A DNA stretch of 64,000 nucleotides from assembly GCA_031254645.1 (NCBI GenBank), contig JAIRUA010000017.1, forward strand, positions 182,545 through 246,544, read 5' to 3'. The stretch is from Dysgonamonadaceae bacterium. GTDB taxonomy: Bacteria; Bacteroidota; Bacteroidia; Bacteroidales; Dysgonomonadaceae. The notes beneath the pieces were generated by a model that saw only the letters and a list, made by a program, of their open reading frames with translations, was not told the origin of the DNA and searched no databases. Within the stretch, counting starts at the first letter, position 1. Each line of letters begins with the position of its first letter. Shown in pieces: positions 40,527 through 48,739 of this stretch. Both the position numbers and the translations under genes were made by a program.

Positions 40527-42686
40527 ATGATTATTGAAAATCTATTTTGGATAGGTTATGTGGGTGCCGCTGCGGGGCTACTCTTTGCTATCCTGCAAGC
40601 TCGTAAGGTATTCAGTTACTCAGAGGGTAACGAAGCCATGGTAAAAATCGCTACCGCCATTCGCACCGGCGCAAACGCTTTTATGAAACGACAGTATACC
40701 ACTGTTGGAGTATTTCTCGCTGTGATGTTCGTGATTCTTTCGGGATTCGCGTACATCCCTTTGTTGATGGGAGCCGAGCGCGGACTCCTTAATCCATTTA
40801 CACCGTTTGCATTTATAACCGGTGGTACTTTTACAGCCCTCTGCGGGGTTCTCGGTATGAAGATTTCTACATACGCCAACGCTCGCACCGCTTTTGCGGC
40901 AACCGAAAGTCTTAACAAAGCACTTCGCGTTGCTTTTTCATCGGGGTCTTTTATGGGTTTTGTTGTCAACGGGCTTGCGATTCTGGAAATTACCGTATGG
41001 TATATGGCACTTAAGTATTGGTTCAAAGTAGATGACCAAACTATTGCGCACACTATGATTACTTTTGGTATGGGTGTTGCTGTTGTAGCTGTTTTTGCTC
41101 GTGTCGGCGGTGGAATATTTACCAAAGCAGCTGATGTTGGCGCAGACCTTGTTGGAAAAGTCGAAGCAGGCATACCTGAGGACGACCCAAGAAATCCCGC
41201 CGTTATTGCTGATAACGTGGGCGATAACGTGGGCGATGTAGCGGGTATGGGTGCAGACCTTCACGAGTCTAACTCCAATGCCTTGGTGGCAACTATTGCC
41301 ATCAGTTTTGGCGCAGGATATGGCGTTGCAGGATTTATGCTGCCTATTATTGTATCTGTCATTGGTATTCTTGCATCAATTATCGGCACTTTTTTTGTGC
41401 GTACAAAGGAAGTAGTAACGCAGCAAAGTCTTCTGAACACACTGCGCAAAGGCGTTTACATCGCCGGAGGTATTGCGGCTATTGCCACTTTGCCATTGAT
41501 TAAATTTATTGCAAACAACGCGCCGGAAGGCTCTACGATGGCAGAGAATGCCTGGGGAATTTACGGAGCGGTTCTTGTAGGTATTGCTGCCGGTTTCATC
41601 GTCAGTCTATTCACAGAATATTATACGTCAGATGCCAGCAAACCAACGCGTGAACTCGCCGAATCGAGTGATTCAGGCTCCGCGCCTTTGATGATTGGCG
41701 GTTTGTCGCTCGGTATGCGCTCTGCAGCAGGTCCACTTTTGACTATTGGAGGTGCTGCAATCGTTAGTTTTATTATTTCCGGCGGATTTAGATATATGGA
41801 AACCGGTCTTACTTTGGACTACAATATAGGACTTTATGGAATTGGACTTGCTGCAGTAGCTATGCTTGCTACCAATGCCATTATTCTTGCAACAGATGCT
41901 TTTGGTCCCGTTGCTGATAATGCCGGTGGTATCGCACAAATGGCAGGTCTTCCCGCTGAAGTACGTGAACGCACTGATGCCTTAGATGCGCTTGGAAATA
42001 CAACGGCAGCCACCGGAAAAGGTTTTGCTATTGCGTCCAACGCCTTTACGGGACTTGCTCTTTTGGTTTCGTACGTAAACATTGCGGAATTAGAGATAGG
42101 TCACGCACTCAATCTATCCATTGTTAATCCACCGGTTCTGATTGGTTTTTTTGCCGGCGCAGCGGTGGTGTTTCTCTTTGCAGCATTGTGTATGTCTGCC
42201 GTGCAGCGTGCGGCACAAAAGGTTGTGCAGGAAGTTAGACGGCAATTTAGAGAGATTAAAGGATTATTGGAAGGCAAGCCGGGTGTTGAGGCAGATTATG
42301 CAACCTGCGTTGATATTTGTACGCGCGGCGCATTAAAAGAAATGATAGCGCCCGCGATGCTTACAATACTTAGTCCTATCATTGTTGGACTTTTATTGGG
42401 CGCAGCAGGCGTTGTTGGTTATCTTGCAGGTATTATCGTCATCGGTTTTTCTATGGCTGTATTTATGCTGAACTCTGGTGGCGCGTGGGATAATGCGAAA
42501 AAGTATATCGAAGCGGGTCATTTAGGCGGTAAGGGAAGCGAAAATCACAAAGCGGCAGTACTCGGCGACACAGTCGGCGACCCGTTAAAAGATACCGCAG
42601 GTCCTTCGTTCAATAACGTTATTACGGTTTCTTGTACGGTAGCCATTGTGTTTATTGGTATTACGATTGCTTTCTCGCTTTTGTAA
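40527..42686 (+). CDS. hppA: Membrane-bound cation-pumping pyrophosphatase
   Basis: 719 residues and about 16 membrane segments. It splits pyrophosphate in the cytoplasm and pumps H+ and/or Na+ out. The substrate-site motif DVGADLVGKVEAGIPEDDPR (about 203-222) and DNVGDNVGDVAGMGADLHES are intact, as is the C-terminal GDTVGDPLKDTAGPS. GNTTAATG (490-497) has Ala and Gly at the two positions that separate K+-dependent enzymes from K+-independent ones (Lys and Thr), so this is a K+-dependent type. Bacteroides members of that group are known to pump both Na+ and H+. It sits 50 bases after paralog 4 and is followed by paralog 5, so it is embedded in the propeller array. Confidence 0.96.
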   Translation: MIIENLFWIGYVGAAAGLLFAILQARKVFSYSEGNEAMVKIATAIRTGANAFMKRQYTTVGVFLAVMFVILSGFAYIPLLMGAERGLLNPFTPFAFITGGTFTALCGVLGMKISTYANARTAFAATESLNKALRVAFSSGSFMGFVVNGLAILEITVWYMALKYWFKVDDQTIAHTMITFGMGVAVVAVFARVGGGIFTKAADVGADLVGKVEAGIPEDDPRNPAVIADNVGDNVGDVAGMGADLHESNSNALVATIAISFGAGYGVAGFMLPIIVSVIGILASIIGTFFVRTKEVVTQQSLLNTLRKGVYIAGGIAAIATLPLIKFIANNAPEGSTMAENAWGIYGAVLVGIAAGFIVSLFTEYYTSDASKPTRELAESSDSGSAPLMIGGLSLGMRSAAGPLLTIGGAAIVSFIISGGFRYMETGLTLDYNIGLYGIGLAAVAMLATNAIILATDAFGPVADNAGGIAQMAGLPAEVRERTDALDALGNTTAATGKGFAIASNAFTGLALLVSYVNIAELEIGHALNLSIVNPPVLIGFFAGAAVVFLFAALCMSAVQRAAQKVVQEVRRQFREIKGLLEGKPGVEADYATCVDICTRGALKEMIAPAMLTILSPIIVGLLLGAAGVVGYLAGIIVIGFSMAVFMLNSGGAWDNAKKYIEAGHLGGKGSENHKAAVLGDTVGDPLKDTAGPSFNNVITVSCTVAIVFIGITIAFSLL

Positions 42687-42713
42687 AAGACACAATACAA
42701 CTTTTTTCCTTCG

Positions 42714-42775
42714 CTCGCGCGGTTTTGCAAACCGTGCACTCAACTCAAAGCACACCGATTGCAAATCGGCGCGAG
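42714..42775 (+). repeat. 62-base cloverleaf-like intergenic element
   Basis: An outer stem ctcgcgc (42714-42720) with gcgcgag (42769-42775). Inside it are hairpin cggttt-tgc-aaaccg (42720-42734), a weak stem gtgc...gcac in the middle, and hairpin ccgatt-gca-aatcgg (42755-42769). It resembles palindromic intergenic (REP-type) repeats. It lies in the 149-base spacer after hppA, which has no gene. Confidence 0.65.
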
Positions 42776-42835
42776 TAGAGGATTCACATTATTCAAAAAA
42801 CTGCTACTCTCATCATTCCGAGCGAAAATATAAAA

Positions 42836-44062
42836 ATGAAACGATTAAACATCTTTTTCTTACTGCTACCAATACTCGCCGGCTGTGTACTGCCTGTACA
42901 ACAGCAACAACAATACATCATTGAGTGGCGATTCGATCGCACAGGTATTTACAGCAATGAAACCGGATTACTAAAATCTTGGGAAAATGAAACACCTGAA
43001 CTTTTGTGGCATTTCGAAGGATTAGGTGATGGATATTCGTCAATATCAATCAGTAACGGTAAAATTTTCGCTACCGGAATGGATGAAAATAACATCGGTC
43101 ATCTCTTTGTGTTGGATATGCAGGGGAACCTACTGCATAAAAAAGAATACGGCGAAGAATGGACGCGAAGCTACGAAGGTGCGCGAAATACCGTGATTCC
43201 GAATGACGGAAAATTATATATTGTCAGCGGAATGATGGAATTGCTTTGCTACGATATGCAAACATTGGAATTATTGTGGACGAAAAATCACGAAAAAAAT
43301 TTCGGCGCAGAAAATACCAGACACGGTTGGCATGGTCCACCGTTAATTGTTGACGAAAAACTGATTATTGCACCCGGAGGAGAAAACTACAATGTAGTGG
43401 CATTAAATAAAAATACAGGCGAAATTATCTGGAGTTCGGAAGCCGCAAACGTGATGTCGGGATATGGCGTCCCGATTTATATTGGCGACCAAGAAGTTCC
43501 GCAAGTAGCGATTATGATGTCCGATTATATCATCGGAGTAGATATTTCCGATGGAAAATTACTTTGGCAACACCATCACACAAACCGTTTTAGAGAACAT
43601 CCCAACACACCGGTTTATTATAACAATATGCTATTTGGTATGAGCAGCTATGACAAAGGTTCGGTAATGCTGCGCCTGACAAACGGCGGTAGAAATGTTG
43701 AAAAAATTTGGGAATTAACCGAATTGGAACATCAAACCGGACACGTCATAAAGTTCGGGAACTATATTTATGGCTCCGGACAAAGACAAAACTGGTATTG
43801 CGTCAATTGGAATACAGGCGAAATAATGTGGAGTAATCAAACGCTTGCCGTTGGCACAATTATTGCAGCCGATGATATGCTATACATTTATTCCGATAGA
43901 GGCGAAATGGCGCTGGTTCATCCAAATCCCGAAAAATTCGATCTGGTGAGTCGGTTTTCAATTACGGAAGGTACGGGACAACATTGGGCGCATCCGGTTA
44001 TATATAATGGAGTTTTGTATGTGAGGCACGGAAATTCGTTATTGGCATATAAAATTAAATGA
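42836..44062 (+). CDS. PQQ-like beta-propeller lipoprotein, paralog 5
   Basis: 408 residues with a lipoprotein signal (PILAGC). A run of five glutamines follows the anchor. The usual WRGTDRTG start is shortened to WRFDRTGIYSNETG. The rest keeps the family plan: ELLWHFEGLGDGYSS, NKNTGEIIWSSE, SSYDKGSVMLRLTNGGR, NWNTGEIMW and QHWAHPVIYNGVLYVRHG. It is the most divergent of the five lipoprotein-type paralogs and lies beyond hppA. Confidence 0.84.
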   Translation: MKRLNIFFLLLPILAGCVLPVQQQQQYIIEWRFDRTGIYSNETGLLKSWENETPELLWHFEGLGDGYSSISISNGKIFATGMDENNIGHLFVLDMQGNLLHKKEYGEEWTRSYEGARNTVIPNDGKLYIVSGMMELLCYDMQTLELLWTKNHEKNFGAENTRHGWHGPPLIVDEKLIIAPGGENYNVVALNKNTGEIIWSSEAANVMSGYGVPIYIGDQEVPQVAIMMSDYIIGVDISDGKLLWQHHHTNRFREHPNTPVYYNNMLFGMSSYDKGSVMLRLTNGGRNVEKIWELTELEHQTGHVIKFGNYIYGSGQRQNWYCVNWNTGEIMWSNQTLAVGTIIAADDMLYIYSDRGEMALVHPNPEKFDLVSRFSITEGTGQHWAHPVIYNGVLYVRHGNSLLAYKIK

Positions 44063-44075
44063 TTAATTAGATATA

Positions 44076-45506
44076 GTGAAAAAAAACAGTAAAATTATAT
44101 TAGGTATCTCACTTCTGACTGTATTCATTTACATAGGAGCAATTGTTTGGTGGCATTTATCCTCGCCACAACTACCGATATACGTACAAGCGCCGGGTGC
44201 GGATAATCGCCCGGAAGGTGGACGTTCAGCCGACGAAGTCAACATCGGTGAAACTTTTATGCGATATGTCGAAAACCCGCCTATTAGTTCATTGACAGGA
44301 AAATGGACTTCTTTTCGCGGACAAAATGCCGATAATATTATTCGTACAACCGACCCAATAATCATTCCCGAAGCAGATTATCCAATTCTTTGGCACATCG
44401 AAACGGGCGAAGGATACGCTGCTCCGGTTATTTACAACGGTAGATTTTTCTTCCTCGATTACATAGAAGCGTTGAGTTCCGACGCAATGCGCGCTTTCGA
44501 TTTGGTAACCGGCGAAGAACTTTGGCGCAGATGGTATCGTGTGCCGATGCGAAGAAATCACGGATTTTCACGTACCACACCCACCGTAGGCGCCAACTTT
44601 ATTGCATCTATCGGACCGATGGGGCACGTGATGGTTTGCGACCCAAACACAGGCGAAATGCTGTGGTCGCTCGATATGCAAACCGAATTTTACACCGAAA
44701 TACCGCTTTGGTACACAGGACAATGTCCATTAGTTGACGACGGTGTTATTATTCTCGCACCCGGCGGAAACGACGTCTTGATGTTAGGCGCCAATGTGAT
44801 GACGGGCGAAATTCTATGGACAGTGCCTAACGAACATAATATCGGAATGTCGCACTCCTCAATAATGCCAATGACACTTGGCGGAAAAAGACAATATGTT
44901 TACATTGGTAATGGCGGTATTATAGGCGTTTCAGCCGAAGGATCCGACAAAGGAACACTTTTGTGGACAAATGCCACTACTTGGCGTCCCACGCAAGTAT
45001 CGCCTTCGCCTTTGCAAATATCTAACAGTGATATACTTTTGGTAGCAGGATATGGCTCAGGTGGCGCACGTTTACGAGTAAACCGTTCGGGCAATAATTG
45101 GACGGCAACCATTATCGAACAACACGCGCCGGCTGACGGAATTTCTGCCGAGCAACAAACACCGATTCTTTTCAACGATATGATTATTACCGTACTGACA
45201 AGGGATGGCGGCGCAAATCGCAGACGATTGACAATGTTTTCGCCCAACAATCTCAGCACGCCTGTTTGGATGTCCGAAGAACGTTTCGATTACGGTCCGT
45301 ATATCGTTATCAATAATTATCTATTTATACTAAACGATGACGGCGAATTGTTTGTTTATGAGATAGAAGCACGAAGTATGCGATTGCTCAAACGACAAGT
45401 GGTTTTCCCTGACGGAAAAGATGCTTGGGGACCAATTGCATATGCCGATGGCATTTTGATTTTGGGCGACAACTACAACATTAAAGGATTAAAAATTACC
45501 CAATAA
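44076..45506 (+). CDS. Membrane-anchored PQQ-like beta-propeller protein
   Basis: 476 residues from a GTG start at 44076. One N-terminal membrane helix (about 8-27, IILGISLLTVFIYIGAIVWW) without a cleavage site would leave the propeller in the periplasm. It is preceded by a linker holding RPEGGRSADEVNIGETFMRY. Blade ends include VTGEELWRRWYR, NTGEMLWSLD and MTGEILWTV. It lacks the QHWAHP ending of the five tandem paralogs and belongs to a different subgroup. It is 13 bases after paralog 5 and 11 before the NHL gene, so it opens the electron-transfer section. Confidence 0.8.
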   Translation: MKKNSKIILGISLLTVFIYIGAIVWWHLSSPQLPIYVQAPGADNRPEGGRSADEVNIGETFMRYVENPPISSLTGKWTSFRGQNADNIIRTTDPIIIPEADYPILWHIETGEGYAAPVIYNGRFFFLDYIEALSSDAMRAFDLVTGEELWRRWYRVPMRRNHGFSRTTPTVGANFIASIGPMGHVMVCDPNTGEMLWSLDMQTEFYTEIPLWYTGQCPLVDDGVIILAPGGNDVLMLGANVMTGEILWTVPNEHNIGMSHSSIMPMTLGGKRQYVYIGNGGIIGVSAEGSDKGTLLWTNATTWRPTQVSPSPLQISNSDILLVAGYGSGGARLRVNRSGNNWTATIIEQHAPADGISAEQQTPILFNDMIITVLTRDGGANRRRLTMFSPNNLSTPVWMSEERFDYGPYIVINNYLFILNDDGELFVYEIEARSMRLLKRQVVFPDGKDAWGPIAYADGILILGDNYNIKGLKITQ

Positions 45507-45517
45507 AATAGTTCCCT

Positions 45518-46432
45518 ATGAAAAAATCAGTAAAACTATTAGTAAACATTGTGATTCTACTCGTGATAATAGGATTCGTTTGGTATTTGATTCAATCACA
45601 GAGCAATAATCGACAATTTGCTGCTAATATTCCTGTTGAAGAACCGTTTGACGCACGCTTCACGCAGACATCTTCGTTTAATGTGTCCGAAGAAATCATT
45701 CGTTTCGGGTTGTATGACAACGAAACATTGTTTATTGCTTCGGACGGATCGATTTATGTATATAATGTTTCGGGCAATCAAATTGCAAAGTTCCCTTTGA
45801 ATTCCGGAATTTTAGATGTAGCAGTTTACGAAGATGAGTTTTTTGTTTTATATCAAAATCATATCGAGGCATATAACATTGAAAACCAGCAGCTAGTTCG
45901 CGAATGGACAGCACATTTACCGAATACGGAGCATTGTTCCTTTACCATTGCAGCAGGATACGTTTTTGTTACCGATGCCGGCAACAAAAATTTTGTCAAA
46001 TATGCCATCGACGGCGAATTTATACAAACCGTCATCAGTCCGAATCAATTTGTGATTCCGAGTTTTTCGTTCGATATCGCAGCATACAATGATACGCTTT
46101 ATGTCATCAATTCAGGCAGACATTTGATTGAACGCTACACCATTTACGGACAATATGTCGATGCGTGGGGCGAATCGGGAAGCGATCCTGGATATTTTAT
46201 CGGTTGCTGCAATCCGAACTTTATTTCCTTCACGTCCAACGGGAATATCATTACTGCTGAAAAAGGAATTCCTCGTGTGAGTCTTTTCACACGCGACGGG
46301 CAATTCGAAGAAATACTTCTCAACAGTTCACTTCTTGGTGGCGGAAATCGCCCATATCAAACAATTGCCGTTGGGAATAAATTGATTGTGGCAGGAAGAA
46401 ATAGAATAATGATTTTTACAGAAAACATTTAA
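45518..46432 (+). CDS. Membrane-anchored NHL-repeat propeller with Cys-Cys motif
   Basis: 304 residues. An N-terminal helix (about 7-24) anchors a periplasmic domain. The repeats are of NHL type: LYVINSGRHLIERYTIYGQY and TRDGQFEEIL. The segment YFIGCCNPNFISFTSNGN (about 224-241) followed by ITAEKGIPRVSLF has two adjacent cysteines. From memory this CCNP...EKG pattern marks a subgroup of NHL proteins found beside iron-sulfur electron carriers; I cannot verify that here. The paired cysteines could bind a metal or cluster. The next genes encode a Tat-exported ferredoxin and a NapH-like protein. Confidence 0.75.
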   Translation: MKKSVKLLVNIVILLVIIGFVWYLIQSQSNNRQFAANIPVEEPFDARFTQTSSFNVSEEIIRFGLYDNETLFIASDGSIYVYNVSGNQIAKFPLNSGILDVAVYEDEFFVLYQNHIEAYNIENQQLVREWTAHLPNTEHCSFTIAAGYVFVTDAGNKNFVKYAIDGEFIQTVISPNQFVIPSFSFDIAAYNDTLYVINSGRHLIERYTIYGQYVDAWGESGSDPGYFIGCCNPNFISFTSNGNIITAEKGIPRVSLFTRDGQFEEILLNSSLLGGGNRPYQTIAVGNKLIVAGRNRIMIFTENI

Positions 46433-46517
46433 CCACAAAGAACACAAAGGAAATCACAAAGGGCACAAAATAAAAATCCTTGTGAGCCTTGTGTAAAACT
46501 TTGTGCCTCTTGTGGTA
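46430..46517 (+). repeat. Imperfect inverted repeat of cacaaag words
   Basis: accacaaagaacacaaagg on the left pairs imperfectly with ctttgtgcctcttgtggt on the right. It fills the 99-base spacer between the NHL gene and the small Tat-type gene and overlaps the NHL stop codon. No gene. Confidence 0.5.
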
Positions 46518-46531
46518 AAACAATATTTTAG

Positions 46532-46741
46532 ATGGAAAATAAAAATATATCACGCAAACAGTTTTTCAAAACCTGCGGCTCTTTACTTGCAGGCGGAAGT
46601 ATTGTTGCATTATCGGGCGTTTTGTTACACAGGAACTTAACTGCCGATGAAACAGATTGTCCATTCCCAAACGAAACCGCTTGTTCGAGTTGTAAAGCAA
46701 ACTGTCCGTTGACAAAAGGAAAAGCGTTATCAAGACTATAA
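46532..46741 (+). CDS. Small Tat-type cysteine-rich protein
   Basis: 69 residues. The N-terminus reads SRKQFFKTCGSLLAGGS, close to the Tat motif S-R-R-x-F-L-K but with Lys in place of the second Arg. It resembles the signal of the next gene, which reads GAALAGGSILAMTGAL. The C-terminal 30 residues contain CPFPNETACSSCKANCP: four cysteines spaced C-x7-C-x2-C-x3-C-P, like half a ferredoxin. It may be a tiny exported [4Fe-4S] carrier or an assembly partner of the neighbouring ferredoxin. I do not recognise a named family. Confidence 0.65.
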   Translation: MENKNISRKQFFKTCGSLLAGGSIVALSGVLLHRNLTADETDCPFPNETACSSCKANCPLTKGKALSRL

Positions 46742-46747
46742 TCGTTT

Positions 46748-46789
46748 AAGATTTAAAGTTATACACCTAAGCCTTAAGCTTTAAATCTT
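46748..46789 (+). repeat. Inverted repeat between the two Tat-type genes
   Basis: Arms aagatttaaag (46748-46758) and ctttaaatctt (46779-46789) pair perfectly over 11 bases. It fills a 67-base spacer. Confidence 0.5.
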
Positions 46790-46808
46790 TAAAACCAAAA
46801 GATAAAAG

Positions 46809-47402
46809 ATGGAAGTAAAAAATACAAATACAAACGATAAAAAAAGAAGCCCCATAGAGCGTCGTAAATTTCTACAAATGGTGGGTGCGGCATTAGCCGG
46901 CGGCTCCATATTGGCTATGACCGGTGCATTGGCTCGTACCACAAGAAACGAAGGAAAGTTTTATTGGCAAATCGATTACAACAAGTGTACATTTTGCGGA
47001 TTATGTGAAACACATTGTGTACTGCCTGTTTCGGCAGTGAAGTGTATTCACGCCAAACGCATTTGCGGATATTGCGATTTATGTGGTGGTTATCTCGTTT
47101 CAAACGCAAGAACGAGGGATACAGCTGCCGAAAATACGCTTTGCCCCACCGGTGCAATAGTACGAACTTACATTGAAGACCCATACTTTGAATACGACAT
47201 CATCGAAGAGAAGTGCAACGGTTGCGGTATTTGCGCCAAAGGTTGCAATGCTTTCGGAAACGGTTCAATGTATCTGCAAATCAAACGCGAATTGTGCAAA
47301 GATTGCAATGAATGTGCAATAGCAGTCGTTTGTCCGGCTGATGCGATTGTACGTCAGCCACTTTCAATGCCTTATAACCTTAAAGATGCTCATATGTCTT
47401 GA
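46809..47402 (+). CDS. Tat-exported polyferredoxin (NapG-like)
   Basis: 197 residues. A twin-arginine signal (SPIERRKFL, Arg18-Arg19) and hydrophobic stretch show export of a folded, cofactor-loaded protein. Cysteine sets: C60-x2-C63-x2-C66-x3-C70, then CGYCDLC with CIHAKRIC and a following CPTG, CNGCGICAKGC, and CKDCNEC with CPAD. These would hold about four [4Fe-4S] clusters. In NapG the same plan passes electrons from a membrane quinol dehydrogenase (NapH) to periplasmic carriers. The next gene, 22 bases on, is NapH-like, which supports the pairing. No nitrate reductase gene is present, so the acceptor differs. Confidence 0.85.
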   Translation: MEVKNTNTNDKKRSPIERRKFLQMVGAALAGGSILAMTGALARTTRNEGKFYWQIDYNKCTFCGLCETHCVLPVSAVKCIHAKRICGYCDLCGGYLVSNARTRDTAAENTLCPTGAIVRTYIEDPYFEYDIIEEKCNGCGICAKGCNAFGNGSMYLQIKRELCKDCNECAIAVVCPADAIVRQPLSMPYNLKDAHMS

Positions 47403-47424
47403 AACGAACAAAATTAAGATTCGT

Positions 47425-48708
47425 ATGAAAAAAATAGTATACACAATAATATCCTTGTTTGCCGTTGCCGCGGCAAGTGCACAAGCTCGTTTTCCGCAAC
47501 CTGATTTTCATTCGGGTTATGAATACCCCAATGTCTATATGCCTGTTGCTAACCAAGCGTTGTGGCAAGTGATGGATATCGCATTGTTAGTTGCACTGAT
47601 GAGTTTGGTTGCGTGGGCAGTTATTAAAAAACGAACGCGTAAGCCGATTATTTGGACATCAATTATATCCGTTGCCTACTTCGGATTTTTCCGCAACGGT
47701 TGTGTTTGTAGTGTTGGCTCCGTACAAAATGTAACGTTGGCATTGGCGGATAGTACATATATTTTACCGATATCTGTACTACTTTTGTTTATTTTACCAA
47801 TAATATTTGCGTTTCTTTTCGGCAGAGTATTCTGTGCGGGTGTTTGTCCGCTTGGTGCTTTGCAAGAACTTGTGAATGTGAAGAATTACCGATTATCGAA
47901 AGCCGTAACCACTGTCTTGGGTGTAATTCCTTGGCTTTATTTGATATTCGCATTGCTGTTTGCCGTTACGCGCACAAGTTTTATTATTTGTCAGTATGAC
48001 CCATTTGTCGGAATTTTCCGTTTGGGCGGAAGTATCGGATTGATAACTTTCGGTGTATTGTTGTTGATTGCATCAATTTTTACGGGACGACCGTTTTGTC
48101 GTTTTATTTGTCCCTACGGCGCGCTGCTTAGCTTGTTTTCTCGTGTTTCGATTTGGAAAATCAAACTGACAAGTAAAGAGTGTATCAATTGCGAACTTTG
48201 CCACGATGCTTGTCCGGTTGATGCCATCAAACCACCTTACGACAATAAAGTGAAAGAAGATCGATTGATTGGCGTGAAACGCATTATCAATTATTTCGTT
48301 ATACTTCCGTTGATGGTAGTTGCGTGTGCATTTTTGATGCGTTCTGTGAGTGAAAAACTCGCTAATGCCAACAAAGATGTTCGTCTTTACAAGGAAGTTA
48401 TCGCATTCGAAGCAAACCCGACAAACACATTGACATTAGAATTGGAAGCTTTCTATAAAAACGAAGGAAATGTGGAAGAATTAATTGCATTGCACGAAAA
48501 AATTCAATCGGAATTTAAATTATATTCTACCATTGCCGGCGGATTAATCGGACTTGTGTTGGGCATTACGCTCATTGGTCTTTCGCTCAAACGCAAACGT
48601 GAAACGTACGAAATTGAAGATGCCGAATGTGTGGCTTGTGCAAAATGTTTTAGTTATTGTCCACAGAATATGGATGGAGGAATTAATTCTTTGATTGCAA
48701 AGAAATAA
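47425..48708 (+). CDS. NapH/NosR-type membrane iron-sulfur protein
   Basis: 427 residues from the ATG at 47425; the frame is open further upstream but that part overlaps the ferredoxin gene. It begins with a signal peptide or first helix (AVAAASAQA) and has about seven membrane segments. Two cysteine motifs typical of the NapH/NosR/CcoG group are present, FCAGVCPLGALQE and FCRFICPYGALLS, each C-x3-C-P, plus an extra CVCSVG. A cytoplasmic ferredoxin domain has CINCELCHDACPVDAI and, after a helical insert, CVACAKCFSYCP. Known members oxidise menaquinol or relay electrons across the membrane. Co-transcribed with the Tat ferredoxin. Confidence 0.85.
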   Translation: MKKIVYTIISLFAVAAASAQARFPQPDFHSGYEYPNVYMPVANQALWQVMDIALLVALMSLVAWAVIKKRTRKPIIWTSIISVAYFGFFRNGCVCSVGSVQNVTLALADSTYILPISVLLLFILPIIFAFLFGRVFCAGVCPLGALQELVNVKNYRLSKAVTTVLGVIPWLYLIFALLFAVTRTSFIICQYDPFVGIFRLGGSIGLITFGVLLLIASIFTGRPFCRFICPYGALLSLFSRVSIWKIKLTSKECINCELCHDACPVDAIKPPYDNKVKEDRLIGVKRIINYFVILPLMVVACAFLMRSVSEKLANANKDVRLYKEVIAFEANPTNTLTLELEAFYKNEGNVEELIALHEKIQSEFKLYSTIAGGLIGLVLGITLIGLSLKRKRETYEIEDAECVACAKCFSYCPQNMDGGINSLIAKK

Positions 48709-48739
48709 AACAAAAAATTCAACAACATAACAACAAATA

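Noticed and set aside
42714..42775. tRNA gene suggested by the cloverleaf shape
   Set aside because: No T-loop or D-loop consensus, no CCA end and a wrong length for the arms.
35363..44062. Quinoprotein alcohol dehydrogenases for the propeller paralogs
   Set aside because: They are too short (about 410 residues against about 600), have no cytochrome partner and no visible PQQ-ligand set; only the fold is supported.
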